A stretch of 64,000 nt of DNA from Sclerodactyla briareus (lineage: Eukaryota; Echinodermata; Holothuroidea; Dendrochirotida; Sclerodactylidae). Positions 9,785 to 22,979 of the stretch are shown here, one piece after another. Location of the stretch: the NCBI GenBank assembly GCA_026419785.1, contig JAODTK010004743.1, positions 310,001-374,000 on the forward strand. The letters run 5' to 3'. Below the pieces are notes generated by a model. That model was not told the origin of the DNA, made no database searches, and saw nothing but the letters and a program-made list of their open reading frames with translations. Every line of letters starts with the position of its first letter. The stretch's first letter is position 1. The translations under genes and the position numbers were made by a program.

Positions 9785-10165
9785 GTGGTTTTAGCTTATG
9801 TAGCATTATTTCGGACTATTGTAACCTTGAAACGACTGAAAGTGTTACCACGACCACAGAAAGGACGGCCCCGATCAGGCTTCACCCGGAACTGGCAATT
9901 GACTATTTTTTTTTGGCGTATCTATTATGTCACAATCATTTGCGCATCGATGTTTTCCATAAGTCAGCATATGCAACGAAAAACATAAACGCATCTACTG
10001 TTAAACATGATTGTACACAAGCTTTCGGACGCTCCTCCAGGTTGTTATTAGCAACTTTATGCAAGTTAGAGTCTCCATGCTGGTATTCGAAGCTGTCACG
10101 GACACATATCAATATGCATCGCCTTACAATTCCAGCATATGGGCATTCGATTCGATTGATTTAAA
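9785..10165 (+). pseudogene. possible decayed Tc1/mariner-like transposase fragment
   Basis: Two overlapping frames carry pieces that resemble, in the right order, the DNA-binding half of Tc1/mariner transposases. They are LPRPQKGRPRSG (compare the family's SGRPR linker) near 9845-9880, NHLRIDVFHKSAYATK-NINASTVKHDCTQAFGRSS near 9930-10030 (compare ISxxTVxxRLxxAGLxxR), and SRTHINMH near 10095-10120 (compare the ARxHIxW region). No catalytic DDE segment follows, and no terminal inverted repeats were found. The match is by recalled pattern only and could be chance; the 132-codon frame at 9766-10164 has no other identity I recognise. Confidence 0.3.
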
Positions 10166-10517
10166 TGCAAACTGCAAATATGCTAATTAGTCATATTGGA
10201 TTTACCTTCATGGCCTCGACAATACTGTTTAATTTTTTCGGGACCCATGGTAAGTAGACCATCTCCACCAATTTTAATGAGGATTATTTTAAAGTAGCCC
10301 AATTCGGAAACTACTTTGCTTACACTTCACCCTACACTGACGCAGCATCACCAACCATCTCCGATCATGAGATGATCGTGCACACGAGCTTTCGGGTGTC
10401 ATGCGATATTTTTGCGATTGAATATAGTCTTTTATGCAGAAAGTTGGGGCTATATGAAAACAGTTGTCCATGCACCGCTACACAAAATGATGGCACCCAT
10501 AGCTCCGAGATATCGCA

Positions 10518-10608
10518 CGCACATACATACTACATAAACATACACATACTACATACTACATCATACATACATAATACATACATACATACCTACAACATAC
10601 ATACAGAT
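10518..10608. repeat. (CATA)n microsatellite
   Basis: Degenerate CATA/CATAC tandem repeat. The overlapping short frame that translates as His/Ile/Tyr/Thr-rich sequence is an artefact of this repeat. Confidence 0.9.
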
Positions 10609-12435
10609 ATGACCTGATCTAATAGTTGAGTTGAAAATATGACTTAATACTTAAACGTTAAAGGTAAAACCGAAGTAAGTATTTGATGGGTAAAATCTCG
10701 TTCTGGAATATCTATACTATTTGTCGCATATTAGATAATCATGAATAAAATATATGGAGGTTACCTCCATAGAACGCTCATTTACATAATGGTGTTCCCA
10801 CCGCTTATGTGCTATTACAGGTTCCGTTCTTCCGCATATATTAAAGACATAATTACACAATTTTTTCCCCGATAGCATAGCGAACACCCGATGTCGGACA
10901 GTTACTTCTACGAAAGTGAAGATTTTAGCAAAAGAAAAAATCGATTAAGGATGCCCGGTCTGACAACATATGGAAAATGACTAATGCATGAGACCGTATG
11001 GATATTGTTTGAACGCTAATAACAAAACTATTAGGTCTAATATTCACTTGATAATCAAGTAAAGCGTCTTCCCACGCATTTAATGTCAACTATGCCTAAT
11101 TATATGTTCTATATGACAACAATAACCTTTCATCACCATTAACGATTGAATTAGATGAAATTCTAGGTAATACTCATAACTTAAGCAATTTACATTCTAT
11201 CCTTTACGAAAAAAATAAACAGAACGATTACTCATAACTAAAATATCTCTCTTCCTGAGGTTTTTTGAGATCGTTTCTAATTATAGTCAATTTCAATGAT
11301 CGTAGGAAGTTTGTTTGTTGTTTCTCTCTCATTTACATTTTGAATATATAAAATTTCATGTGAGAAAGTAAGAAGTTATTGTCGATGTTTCCGCAATTGA
11401 TTGAATTCAAAGAAAATGTCCTCTTTCAAAAACAGAAACTGCAGCCATCATAACTGCGATTCTACATCCAGATAAAGATTAGATAATATGACACTCCAAA
11501 GAGATGTTTCAATTGTTTCCTATTTTTACAAATCATACATATAGGGCCATTATTCTCATCAATAACTAACGATCACTTGTTCCCATTCCTATGCATAAAC
11601 GAAATTGGAATTAATTCAATTAGAATCTCTCTCGGATACCAAACATAGGAAAAAAAAAATTAGACCATGTTGTATCCCTCATAAAGTCGAAATTTTATGT
11701 CTTGAGTGGAGAAGGTGGCTCAACTCATTCTTATCATTCCACCACATACCACCGAGAGATCTGTTGGGAATGCTGTTCCAGCCCAAAGCATGGTCATGTA
11801 CCTGATTTGCTTCGGACAGCAAAGGTGACCATAGGATATATAAAAAATCAAAGCACACCCCAATTTTGAGGTCCTAGCATGTTGCTTTTTGAGATATTTT
11901 CAATTCACTTCAGAAAAAAATGGGGAAGCCATGACAACCAACGGGGGAACGATCGAAGGCTGCCCAACAGACCCTACACTTGAAGTCATGTGCAGAAAGA
12001 CGACAAAGGTGTTAACTTAGAAACGATGAGATTTATTCTTATTATCTCGTAACGATTTGTAGGTTCTTATCGGAATTATATCTAAGTTGGTGGGTACACG
12101 TTTTTAAAAGTACTGTTTTACATGCTTTGTCGTCAGATGGGATCCCGCCCCCCCCCCCCCCCCCGTGGGGGTAAAATTATCCTATGTACGCTAGAATCAA
12201 ATAACTATTTTTCTGGACGCCCACAGTATTCGTTCTGAGGAGAGTTATTTTATTTCTAAAAAACGACAGTGATCGATTCTTGAGGAGAGAGATATTTTAA
12301 TTGTAAATAATACAGAGCAGTCTTTGCCTAGCTTGAAGATAGTATTTAATAAATAAGCTTGTTCCCTATTGCTAGGTTCGATGATTCACATGTGAGAACA
12401 TAATTTCTCGCCTTAATATCCCTGGGAATTTTCGC
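10609..12435. other. unassigned AT-rich region with a poly-C run
   Basis: No gene or family member is recognised. A run of 17 C residues at 12148-12164 is the only notable local feature. A 66-codon frame at 11605-11805 shows no family resemblance. Confidence 0.5.
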
Positions 12436-12815
12436 GAATTGTATTAAGGAGGAACAACTTCAGAGTGAATATATCTAGCTGGAAAACAAAACTATGAATG
12501 AGGTCAGCTCCAAACCGCAGTTCGTACGACTTCCAGTTACGGGTTAATAGTCTTTGAACGTGAGTTGGACTGTCAAATCGGAAAGCATCCAATCATGGCA
12601 AGATTTAAAAAGATGTCCCATACTTGCACAACCCTCGCAAACAATCTTTGTTTGTCATATTGAAATCACCCATTATTGTCACTTAGAAAAACAGTAAGTC
12701 TATGCGGAGAGGAATTGCTTGTAGCCCCATGGGTTGGTAGGGTTGCAGGTTATATGGGAGAGAAAGACACAGACATTCTGCCTAAATGTGGACTCATTCA
12801 ACAAAATTTAAAAAA
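12436..12815 (+). repeat. dispersed repeat family A, copy 2 (diverged)
   Basis: Aligns by eye with 4711-5270 and 30240-30545: TTCGTACGACTTCCAGTTAC, CATACTTGCACAACC, a GAGAGAAAGACA block and CTAAATGTGGACTCATTCAAC occur in the same order. There is no triplication here and no downstream (TG)n/family B element. The copy ends near a poly-A run at 12811. Confidence 0.7.
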
Positions 12816-13143
12816 AAAAAAACCCGGCATAACGTCCCGGTGGTCCGATTGTTTGACGTGATCGCAAAGTAATTTTATATACATTATTACACTTTGAGCG
12901 GGCTCAACAAACAACACCAGATTATGTATGAAGTTGCAAGCCATAAATTTAATATTCTTTGACTGCCCGAGTTGGTGTAGGGTTAATCATTTACAAGAGG
13001 TTAAAGAACTTTATGAAAGACGAGACAGTGTCTTTGTTGAATACCGTCACTGTTCAAATCTCTGCTTTGTAAGTGTCGTGGTATAACTCGGTCTTATTAG
13101 GTACAGAGATATTATTTGTGTCGAAGAAAGAGATGAGGGCAAG

Positions 13144-13260
13144 AAAAAAAAAACTTATTCTTATTATTATTATTATATTATTCTTATTATTATTATTATT
13201 CTAGTATTATAATTAATTAGTATTAGTATTATATTATTTATTATCTATTATCATTATTAT
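13144..13260. repeat. (TTA)n microsatellite
   Basis: Imperfect TTA/TTATTA repeats with a few point changes. No LINE 3' end was recognised next to it. Confidence 0.9.
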
Positions 13261-13261
13261 T

Positions 13262-14454
13262 GGACATTTGATTGCTCTTATCACTGTGCACACAAATAAT
13301 ACATAATTTAATCAATAGATGAGTAAAATACACCACGATACCCATGACAGAAATGTTCCACCAATGAAATATCAACAAAGACATGAATTTTACTCATTTC
13401 CTTAAGATTCATTACCTTATTGTACTGATTAACACATGTAACTCGACTATCGAGAAGAATTTAAATTCATGCTTGTGAAACGATCAATATTCTCTGGTGG
13501 TCATTTATGACCTGCAAATGCCATGTAAATAAAAATACTTTGCCAAAAAATCGCTAAGATTGCCATAGTTTCTTGCCCTTTTCTTGAAAACCGAACCTAG
13601 CAAACATTCTCATATTCAAAACATACTATCAGGATTGAAAGTTTATTGCATATACTCATTCCACACATCGGAGCGATATCGGTGCAATGCCCAGAACAAA
13701 TGGCTAGCATATGATTCGAAATGACTCACGACAGAAAGTAACAAATCGGGATAGTCTGATTACACGAATCTTGGCTAAAAAGATTTGTTCGCTGGAAATG
13801 ATCCTATTGATATAGAATTATATAGATAGTATCGAATGAAAATGATCGTGAGCATAGCGACAGGCATTGTTTGATCACAATGTTTTTTTTGTTTTTTTAT
13901 GCCCTTTTGCGCGTATCTATAGCAAGCCTCTGTTATTGACGGGGATAGGCTTTATGGACAGCTCAGGTAAAACCCTGCGTGGCCTCCCACGCCGAGAGGA
14001 ATGGCATGCGGAAATCCATTCCAGCCTGTTGTGAATGGAAAACGGCAGACAATGGGATGTCGAATAAAGATTAGATTGAGGAGGCCTCCAGTCTCATTAA
14101 ATAAATCCCTGACATACAGAATACTACGATCATAGAACTTCGGTAGACCAGATAATCCGATTGTTAATCTTGAGGCCGCTTTTTCCAAAATAAGCTGAGC
14201 GCTGTGAAATTACAAGTCGGGGGTGCCAAAGGGTTGAGAACACCCATGACAGCAGAAATTGAGAGTAATTCGTTTCACACTTCTCACTAATTCAATCGCT
14301 TCAACAAAATTGCAACTAAAAAGGGATGCTTCCACCAACATTACGCAGAAAAAGTCAAACTTATTTCCCAATGACCTCAGTATGGTTTGACACTGACCAA
14401 ACATGTCCAACTTGGGAAACTACATACTGAGTATTTTCATGACGTGTTGGACCC
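13262..14454. other. unassigned region upstream of the retrotransposon remnant
   Basis: Nothing recognisable. The N-terminal half expected for the downstream retrotransposon (zinc fingers, early ORF) could not be identified here, so that element appears 5'-truncated near 14455. Confidence 0.4.
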
Positions 14455-17045
14455 CCAGGAGTGACAGGTCTGGTTGAGAGTGAGCCACGTGGCGTGAGCT
14501 GAAGCGATCGTGAAGGACAGGCCAGATCCGCCTTCAGCACCAGGACCCCCCAGGGGGTACCATATCTCTTGTATAAAAAGTGCCCAAAACTTCTGAGAAG
14601 ACTCTGGCGATTACTCCGAGTATTGTGGCGAAGGCATCATTCCATCGGCCGGAAGGTAGCTAATGAGGTGTTTGTTCCAAAGAGAAAAGACCGCAGTGGA
14701 CTGTTACCAGTTCCGAACAATATTACCTTCTAGGCGTAGAAGGAAAGCTATTCTTCTCTGTCCTGTCCGGACGACTGACCTCATATATGATCACCAACAA
14801 ACTACGTGGACACCTTACGTCCAGCAGGGGGGAATCCCTGGTCTTTCGGGAACCATGCATTGAAACACACATGTCAGTTCTGACGCAAACTATCAAAGAA
14901 GCAAGAACCTCTCAGGCGACTGACATTGGTCTGGTTGGACCTCGGCAAATGATTTAAGGTCCATCACACATAAAACGTGATTCAGGATAGCTTGAAGGCA
15001 GTATCATGATCCAGACACAGAGGCAATGATAGGCTGATATCTGGATGGATTTAGAATTCGTTTCAGGACGCCACATCACAACCCAACTGGCAACCTCTGG
15101 GAAAGGGAACTCATCACTGGTTGCCACCATCTCACCTATCTTGTTTGTGATGGGCTGAACCTATCATAGCCACTGCAACAAAACAAGCAAAGGGGCCCAT
15201 GATGAAATCGGCAATCAACAACCAATCAACTACGTGGCTACATGGATGACCTAACGAAACAACTCCGACGTCGTACAGGCGAAATAGATTCTAACATCTC
15301 TGGACAGTCTGTTGTCATGGGGCAGGGATGAGTTTAAGCCAAAGAAGTCCAGGTCGCATGATTATCAAAGAGAGGGACGGTGGAAGAGTGGAGGCCATTG
15401 AGGGTGCAAGGCGAACCGATTCCTTCTGTGAAAGGCAACCCCATCAAGGTCTTGGAAATGGTATGATGACTCCCTGGGGGACAGGCACCAACATTGAGAA
15501 TACAGCCCAGGCAGGATGATGAAGACTGGTTGAAGTTCATCAATCGATCAGAGCTACCAGGGAAATGCAAAGCCTGGATCATCAAACACGGATGCTCCCA
15601 AGACTGCGTGGCTACTACTTATCGATGGGGATGTCCAATCTCCACAGTTGAAAGAAATAGAGAGGAAGGTAACAGTCCTCAAAAAGGGTTGGGAAGTCCC
15701 CAAGCTTCACTTCTATCGGGCCTCTACATCAGATCTGGAGAGTTGCAGATGCCAATAACTTCTGTGGTTGAAGAGTTATTGTGCTAATGTAGTGTAAGTC
15801 TGACATCAAAGACTCAGCAGACGAAAAACTCCGCAATGCGGGATCACCTTGGAAACAGGCATAGTGGGGTGGTGACAGTGCAGGTCGTCACGCAGATGAG
15901 CAGCCTGCTGCTGAGAGACATCATTGGAACCCAGGTGTAGGAAGGCCAAGCCTGGGAAAACCCACTTCCAACAATGGAAGCCAAGGCGTCAGCAGGAACA
16001 GCGCCGAATGGTACGAGAGGACAGTAAGAAGGGGGAGGATGAGGCAGGAGATCCCCCCAAAAAAAGAGCAGGTGAACTGGGGCTACAAGGAGCAGGACAC
16101 AGGATGGCAACACCACAGCGGAAGATTCATGGTCAGGTGTATGCAAACTGAACCATTCCGAATTTCCTTTCTACTCCGTTCGGATACGACACTCTTCAAC
16201 GCCCATCAATCTTTCAGATTTACGTCTGAGGGAGGATCCAGAATGTAGCCTGTGTGGAAAAGACGGGACCCTTGCTCATGTGCTGAGTGGTTTGCAGACG
16301 TTTGCACTGGTCCCCAGGGAAGGTACAGATGGCGGACACGATCAAGTCCACGCCGTTGCTTAGCCCATGTCCTGGACAGGGAGGGGAAAGAAGAGGACAG
16401 CGAAGCCAGAGTCGAGGAGGCATTGCCTTTGTGAGAGTTGGGGAAAAAACCAAAAGCACGTCGGGCACACAGGGACAGCTTGCAATCCAAGGCTAGAGAT
16501 TGGCAGCAACGAGTCGATATCGGTCGCAAGCACAGTTCTACAGTGGTGAATATACACTACGACAGATGCAAAATGGGCAGAGCTATCGAAGAAGCTATGA
16601 TGATCGAGCTCCTGTACCATGGGAAGAGAAATGTAGCGAAGCACACGAGAGGAAGAATGGAACTACACAGACCTGCTGACCCAACTGAGGGGACCAAGGG
16701 TGGCAAGCATGGATCTCCACTGATGATCGTTGCAGAGCTTCCCAGCTCACAGTCAGCCTTCAGTTGTTATCGGCGAAGTGCGTAACTGGCCAAGGAGAGG
16801 AAAAGAGACATTGAAAGAACTTGGCGAGGAGAGCAGAGGAAGGAGTCATGCTGGTGGTGGTGCCGACGTGCGACAAGACGTGGATGGTCAAGGAGAATTT
16901 GAGGGGTGCCTGCCCAGGCACTCAGACCCACCAGCTGGAGCGGTAGCGGTATTAGGGTGAAACACTCAGGATGGCTGGAGGACCGCCTGAGGATCAAGAC
17001 CTTAGACATCCCTCCGTTTTGACACTCCAACCAACTGGTCACCAC
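14455..17045 (+). pseudogene. decayed non-LTR retrotransposon with reverse transcriptase, CCHC knuckle and restriction-like endonuclease region
   Basis: Fragments in changing frames follow one retroelement polyprotein from N to C: EPRGVS and RSASAPGP (about 14485-14550), YKKCPKLLRRLW (14570-14610), QQGGIPGLSGTMH (14820-14863), WLHG-stop-P, the decayed FMDDLT region (about 15237), GRMIIKERDGG (15350), INRSELPGKCKAWIIKHG (15540-15595), GSPQASLLSGLYIRSGELQM (15690-15750), ECSLCGKDGTLAHVLSG (about 16236-16290; C-x2-C then H), GRYRWR (16320), DWQQRVDIGRK (16498-16530) and a C-terminal MMIELLYHGKR region matching the family's IELTVPWE endonuclease block. A CCHC motif followed by that block is typical of elements with a restriction-like endonuclease (R2/NeSL/Hero group); a Hero-like assignment is my guess. 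The catalytic YxDD box is not intact. Many frameshifts make the copy inactive. Several opposite-strand ORFs here are shadows. Confidence 0.88.
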
Positions 17046-17272
17046 TAATGTTGACGAGTGTGCAGGTGAGATTTCATAATCTACACAAGAAGTTGTTGCA
17101 TCCCGATGTATTACTTATATTACATATTACCCATGTGATTTCAATACTTTTATAAAATCAAACACATTGATCGATTAATTGCCACCGTCATGGGGGATTG
17201 TGTCAATATACATATTTGATATTATCATGCTTAACACCAAAATGAAGTGAAACAGTATGAATATTCAGTTCT

Positions 17273-17335
17273 GTATTATTATTATTAATTATAATTATTA
17301 TTATTATATTATATTATTATTAGTTATTATTAGTA
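17273..17335. repeat. (ATT)n microsatellite
   Basis: Imperfect ATT repeat about 230 bp downstream of the retrotransposon remnant. The distance makes it an uncertain candidate for that element's tail. Confidence 0.85.
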
Positions 17336-17984
17336 TGAAACATGACATAACTTCCTGTGAGTACTAGCACACTGTAGGGGGTTGTCACGATTCTGATCCG
17401 TTCCGCGCGTGCTTGTGAGAAGTGCAACGACACTTCTACTTTTCTATTCCTCAGTTTGAATATGAAATTTCCCCATTGAAACAGTTAAAACCACAAGAGA
17501 AAGAACCATTTTTTTACATTGCGAGCGCGCTCTCTGACTTGTTATGCCGACTCCTGCTCTTCCCTCTAGGCTCTAAATATTGAGCTTTAATAATGATAGG
17601 AAAATCGGATTCTGTTCTGGGATTAAAGGCGGAGGTGATGTTAATACAGTATATTTTAGATATGGAAATATCATCGGAGTTCCCGCAGTGGTAGGCATAT
17701 TCATTTAATGCGTGGATGTATTGAGGTCATAGAAAGAAAGAGAAAAAAACCCCCGAAAGAACCTTTTTCTTATTAAATCCAGCTGTCAATGTCAGCGTTC
17801 CCATAATTGTTCTGAATAGCGCTGTAGAATGAGACCAGTGGTTATTGATGGTTTGCACGAGGGGCGTGACCGGCCGTGGAATCCAGCAGAAGGATCGAAA
17901 GTTGCTATGGTCATGCGAAAGAATATATATGTCCATGAAAGGGCATAAGCTCGCTTCAAAAATTAATGTGCAATTTTCTAGGGT

Positions 17985-18560
17985 AACTCTGGACGTATAC
18001 GTCATGAGTTGGCCTTTTAGTCCGGCAAAACAGCTAGGAAACCTGGAAATTGTATGTAGTTTTTTTTATTGGAGATTCCTATAGTTGAAGGGCCATGAAG
18101 GGTGCTCTTTCAGATTCTGCCAGGTGACTTCGTGTCACCCTTGAGGTTCATGAGGAAAGAAATCCAAGAGGGTGTCCAAAATTGGGCGACCTAAACATAT
18201 TTCTCTCCTAACAAAAGCGCCATTCAGCCAGAATGATACTTGTGGGTGTCTATATTGGCATGTTTTGGAAATCATGCAATCCACTCAAGGTTATGTATGG
18301 GGGTCTAGTGATTCACGTGACAATAAATCCAAGATGGCCTCCACAAGTGGCACTTTCAGCCATAGGAGCCCATTTGATAATACATTATGCTCCCGAATTT
18401 TGGCATACCGGAGGTTTCATTCAACCAAAAGTGATGATTATGGTGTTACTATTGCTAGGTTCGGGCCCAAATAAACACTTCAAAATATTGCGTGGTCTTC
18501 GTGATCCACATAGCATTAACATCCAGATGGGTGTACAAAATGAGCAAATGATAGCATATT
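17985..18560 (+). repeat. dispersed repeat family D, copy 1
   Basis: Matches the reverse complement of 28480-28925. Shared blocks in order are AGTCCGGCA, GTAT(A)TAGTTTTTTT, GGGTGCTCTTTCA, TCACCCTTGAG, a GAATGATACTT block, GTGATTCACGTGACAATAAA and CAAGATGGCC. The copies are well diverged. The 111-codon and 100-codon frames that overlap here are repeat-derived and not conserved in copy 2. Confidence 0.65.
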
Positions 18561-21500
18561 TTTCTTAAAAAAAGATTCACATTCAAGGATAATAATGTGT
18601 CTATCGGTATGTTTTTGGGGTCAAGCAATTAAACTGTATAAAAGAAGCGGGCATTTCTGGAAACCTACATAATTTCTGAAGTAAATTTACCGATTTGGGG
18701 CAACAAGTTTGACCTACAATTTGGTAGGTTTCCCCCAACTCCATTCTTAGTCGAAGTTTAACAGCGTCTCTACTTACAGTGCACTTCAGGTTAGTTATTG
18801 GGGCCACAGATTCATGTGACAATCATAAACCAATATTGCCGTTAAACGGCCGCCATTTAATATTTTTATTCATATCAAAGTTTCCATTTAAAACAATGGA
18901 GGATGACTTGTTTTATGGTACTAGTCTGGGATTTGGGGTTCCGAGCAATTGGTTTATTTCGAGTACCAGCGTTAGGTGCAGTGAGAAAGAAGTTGGCCAT
19001 TTGTCAGTAATTAGGCTTTCATCAGCTCAATATGATTTATTGGTCATTTTGGACGCCATTTTGAATTTCTGAAACGTTGATTTTTTGCTTCGGCACCCCA
19101 GTATGTCTGAAGACCTTTGAAACTATTGGAGTTGATAAAGTATTTGTCTGGAGATTCTATTTTGGCGCTGCGACCACCGCAGGGTAAGTAATGCAGCGGG
19201 AACCTTGTGCCGGGACTCGTGAGGATGGATACCCCGACGACAGCAGTGTTTGAATGGGTGATGAGCTGATGGGCATAGGAGGTGAAGAGGGGGGAGGAGG
19301 GGGGGAGGGGTGGCTGGCCCTTGTTAGCGATGTGTTGAGCGTGTGGCTAACTGGATAATTAACACATTGTGGGCAAGAGATCGTACTAAAGAAAAACCAT
19401 TCTGACGATACGTTCGAACAAGCTCGCCACACATTCGATGTACCACCCGCCGAACAGAAGACAGAGTTTGAGCCGTATGTCACAGAAAGGGGTATATACA
19501 TAAGATTCCAGGGGGTGTGAATCATTTGAGAAAACGACAAAATTTTCGTGAGTTTGGACCGATTTTATTTCTGTATTTTGGATTGTTACCAGCGCCATGC
19601 GGGCGCGGAGGGGGCTCTGGTCCCCGACTGGGTGACCAACGTTTGGAAATTGGTGCAAACATGAAAAACCCCTCAGACGCAAATGGTGCATATCCTAGTG
19701 CGATATTCTAGCATGAATTACTATTAAAATGAAAATATTCAATGTGGGTCCAAAACGGTCCGCTAACGAGTACATGAATAACCCCCCTTTTTGGTGCACT
19801 ACTAATTGGTTATCATATTAGATTACTAGATGCTTACGTGGATATGAGGTATGGCACGTGAGTTTGTCAAAAGTGCTTGAAACTAAAATTTCACATAATG
19901 ATGACTGGTACATTGAGAAGACTGGAGCATTGGCATTTCTCATCATGTTTTGCATAGCCCAGAGCGGATTTACCGATTATGTAATAATTGTCCGATGGGG
20001 CTTGAAACTTGGCACAACATGTACCATCATAGTTGAAGCAATTTCCTGCACTCCTACGGACGTGCGCAACGCCTATTTTTTCTTGCTTCAGACGGGGGCG
20101 GGGGGGGGGGGTGCTGCTCACACTGGCGCCGCCCCCTGTACTGTACGTCGATTTTTTCGATGGAGTTTACAGGTAGGTACGAATATAGAATATTCAATGT
20201 GAGGGGAAGTGAGAGTTTTCTATTCTACGAATGCACATCGTATGCCCAAATCGTGCACCCCCCCAAACTGAAGTCTGTGGACTACAAAACCTAGCATAAA
20301 CACACAACTGTTCCTACGGTGTCACTCCAACATCTCCGAGATTTGCAGCTTGTTGCTATTGACAATAAGCCAGATTGTATTTTATCGGAATCTAAAGTGA
20401 GTAAGTAGCCACGCATCGTAAAACTCGAGCCTTTGTGAAATACAAAGTTTCACAGCTGGCTCTGAACATGTTTTTTTGATAAAATGTGTGTGTGATTGAA
20501 AAATAGATGTGGTCAACGAACAACAAAACTTAGGTGAATTAAGATGGCGCCTATTCTATTTCCGTCGGTCGGACGGTTTAGTTTGTGCGACTAGCCCCTA
20601 TTTTTCGACGGGGAAACGAAAATACTAAGTCCTGGCTATAAATCAATCAATCACCTAACTCGAGCGGAGGACGACTTTTTGTCGCCCAGAGACACTTCTG
20701 ATTCACAGAGGGGTCAGACCCCCCAACCCCCCCCCCCCACCCACGTATTTAAGCCCCTGCTCACATATATGATTAGGCATACGGCACCGAAAATAGTGCT
20801 GCTGAAACAACCTTGCAGACATCAGGACGTGAAATGTATGACAATGTATCTCTAGGGTATTGGTGGGTTTGTTCCATACCACTTACTTCCGATTCAGCAG
20901 AGAGAGGCATTTACAAGATGGGGAATGGGATCATCAAGTCTAAGCTTCGCTCCACATGACACAAACCGATTTCGATATCCCCCATGCTTCTGTTGAAAAC
21001 GGGAGCTTATCCGGCTAGTTAGTGAACACCACGGACACTGACGAGAGTACCTAACTGTGATCTGTGGAAAGACACATCAACGTCTGGACTTCGGATTTAA
21101 TGATGTGATGTAGGGAAGTCGGCGCAGAACAAGGCCTATCGTTGAGCATATGTAGATGAATAAATTGAAAGAAACGTAATTTCAATAGTACCGTTTTATT
21201 AACTACGGCCCTTGACAGGCTATGGTGCTAAGGGTAAACCAGAAAAATGGTATTACCCCCCCATAGGTATTGTTCGGTTCACTTGAAATTCTATATAGTC
21301 GCACACTTGGAATGGAGAATTTCAAATTATTATCCTTTCCCTTCACGGCTCTCTTCCTCTTCCTTATAATGCTTTTCTGGAGAAAGAACAAATATCTTCC
21401 CATTCACCAACTGAAGTATTTCTCAATTTCGACAAATTTTTGGAATCACAAAAACGTATGCAAAATTTGTCCTCCAGTGGACTTCAAAAAGACCCTTTGT

Positions 21501-22975
21501 CAGGGACCAAATGAAATCCCCATCGACCAAGTTCGTCAATAGAACAAACTTTTAATTTTCGCGTAATTAGCAAAATAGTGGAATGTGCAGACATACAAAA
21601 AAGTCATATGAGGGGTCAACCAATGGATCTGCCAATTGCACCGTTAGAATCCAAAATGGCCATTAAAAAAATGCCACCGAAAAATGAACGTTCGTGTGAA
21701 GAAAACCCATTATGTACGGAGGATACTGGGGGTGGTAAGGCCCCCTCTGCCTCTGACTCGCCGCGCTGGGGGTCATGACCTCTTCCAGGGTGGGCTTCGC
21801 TCTCTTCATGGGCATATATGGGAATAGTATAAAACAACTATTTACATTTTGACAAACGCCTTTAAAAAATGACCATGACACATTTCTGCCTATATACAAG
21901 GTTTGAATGAACTGAATATGTGATGTTTCCCAAAATGCACATGAACCTTTCTCTGATATAAATGCAAATTTGTGAGGATGCAAGCTCTAGAGCTGTAATA
22001 ACTGGTTATGCACCCATGCAGAGAGTCAGCAGTATATGATTATAATCTTGGATGGATTGTATTCACCCAAGTCCTATGAGTTGCAATCTGTGGTTGTCCC
22101 ATCCATGTCTTAAAATGCCACAAGGTAACAAAGTCAACTCGAAGGTCACACAAATGAGTCAGCAGTACAACTGCAATGGCATAGGCCTACCTCCTCAACT
22201 CCTTACTGCCATGTGTATTGTTTTCCCCTAATCAAACCAGGAACACATGAATTCGAACACAAGTGGAGGGGGTGGAGAGCTTGATTGGGACTGTCATTTT
22301 AAGCCTGACTAATTTTGCTCCTTTCTCTTGGGTGCTCACAGCTGACTACAGGGATCAGCCTTCTCTCTCACGGTGCCACACATACCCCTTATTTTTTACA
22401 CTCAATTTGCAGTGTGTGAGACACCATTACGTAAACCAAATAATGTTTAGTGTTGGGCCTATGCTTTTACTCTCACTCATGTACTAACAGATCACAGCAA
22501 GTACACATCCTGTCAGGACGCTGTGACCAGGGACACTGTTGCAGTGATCCCCCAACAAACTTTAACCTCGTGAGGACCTTACAAAATTGAATTTGCACTC
22601 AAAACTAAGGTCAAGACCATCATTGCCTTTACTGACTTGCATCACAATTGGGGGGAATAGTATTGAGGAAAATGACCCCAACTCATTCACAAATAGTCCC
22701 AAAAGACGAACCACATTGACTCAAACTAAACACTGGGCACCCTTGAATCACATCATGAATATTATTTACCGAAGCGACCCCTACCTCATTACAGGAGCCC
22801 AAAATTATCAAACATGTTTGTATCTACCATCAGCAGTTGTCACTTTTCAGCAAAAATATTCGTTGTTCACAGTGACAATACTGTCACTGCGACGTTGTGT
22901 GTGTATACTATAATTGAAGGCCGTTTAATTTGGCTGGGTCAAAATTGGGTCGCAATCCCCATAGGATTTGTCGTG
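18561..22975. other. repeat-rich region without recognised genes
   Basis: Contains G runs near 19280-19310 and 20096-20110, a C run near 20725-20738, and 'gatggcc'-type repeat sequence resembling family D (18820-19080). Frames of 127 codons (19157-19540, minus) and 114 codons (19858-20202, plus) overlap homopolymer runs, have no family resemblance and are treated as chance. Confidence 0.45.
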
Positions 22976-22979
22976 TGTG

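Noticed and set aside
9766..10164. Intact 132-codon protein gene
   Set aside because: Composition is irregular and the motif-like pieces fall in two different frames, which suits a decayed transposase or chance better than an intact gene.
10190..10260. Possible first exon MASTILFNFFGTH ending at a gtaagt donor
   Set aside because: Very short, no promoter or partner exon, and gtaagt occurs several times in the window without coding context.
15844..16644. Several minus-strand frames of 80-107 codons
   Set aside because: They are shadows of the plus-strand retrotransposon remnant, whose motif order is clear.
19157..19540. 127-codon minus-strand frame with Pro/Ser-rich segment
   Set aside because: The Pro-rich part comes from a G-rich run on the plus strand; there is no recognised motif.
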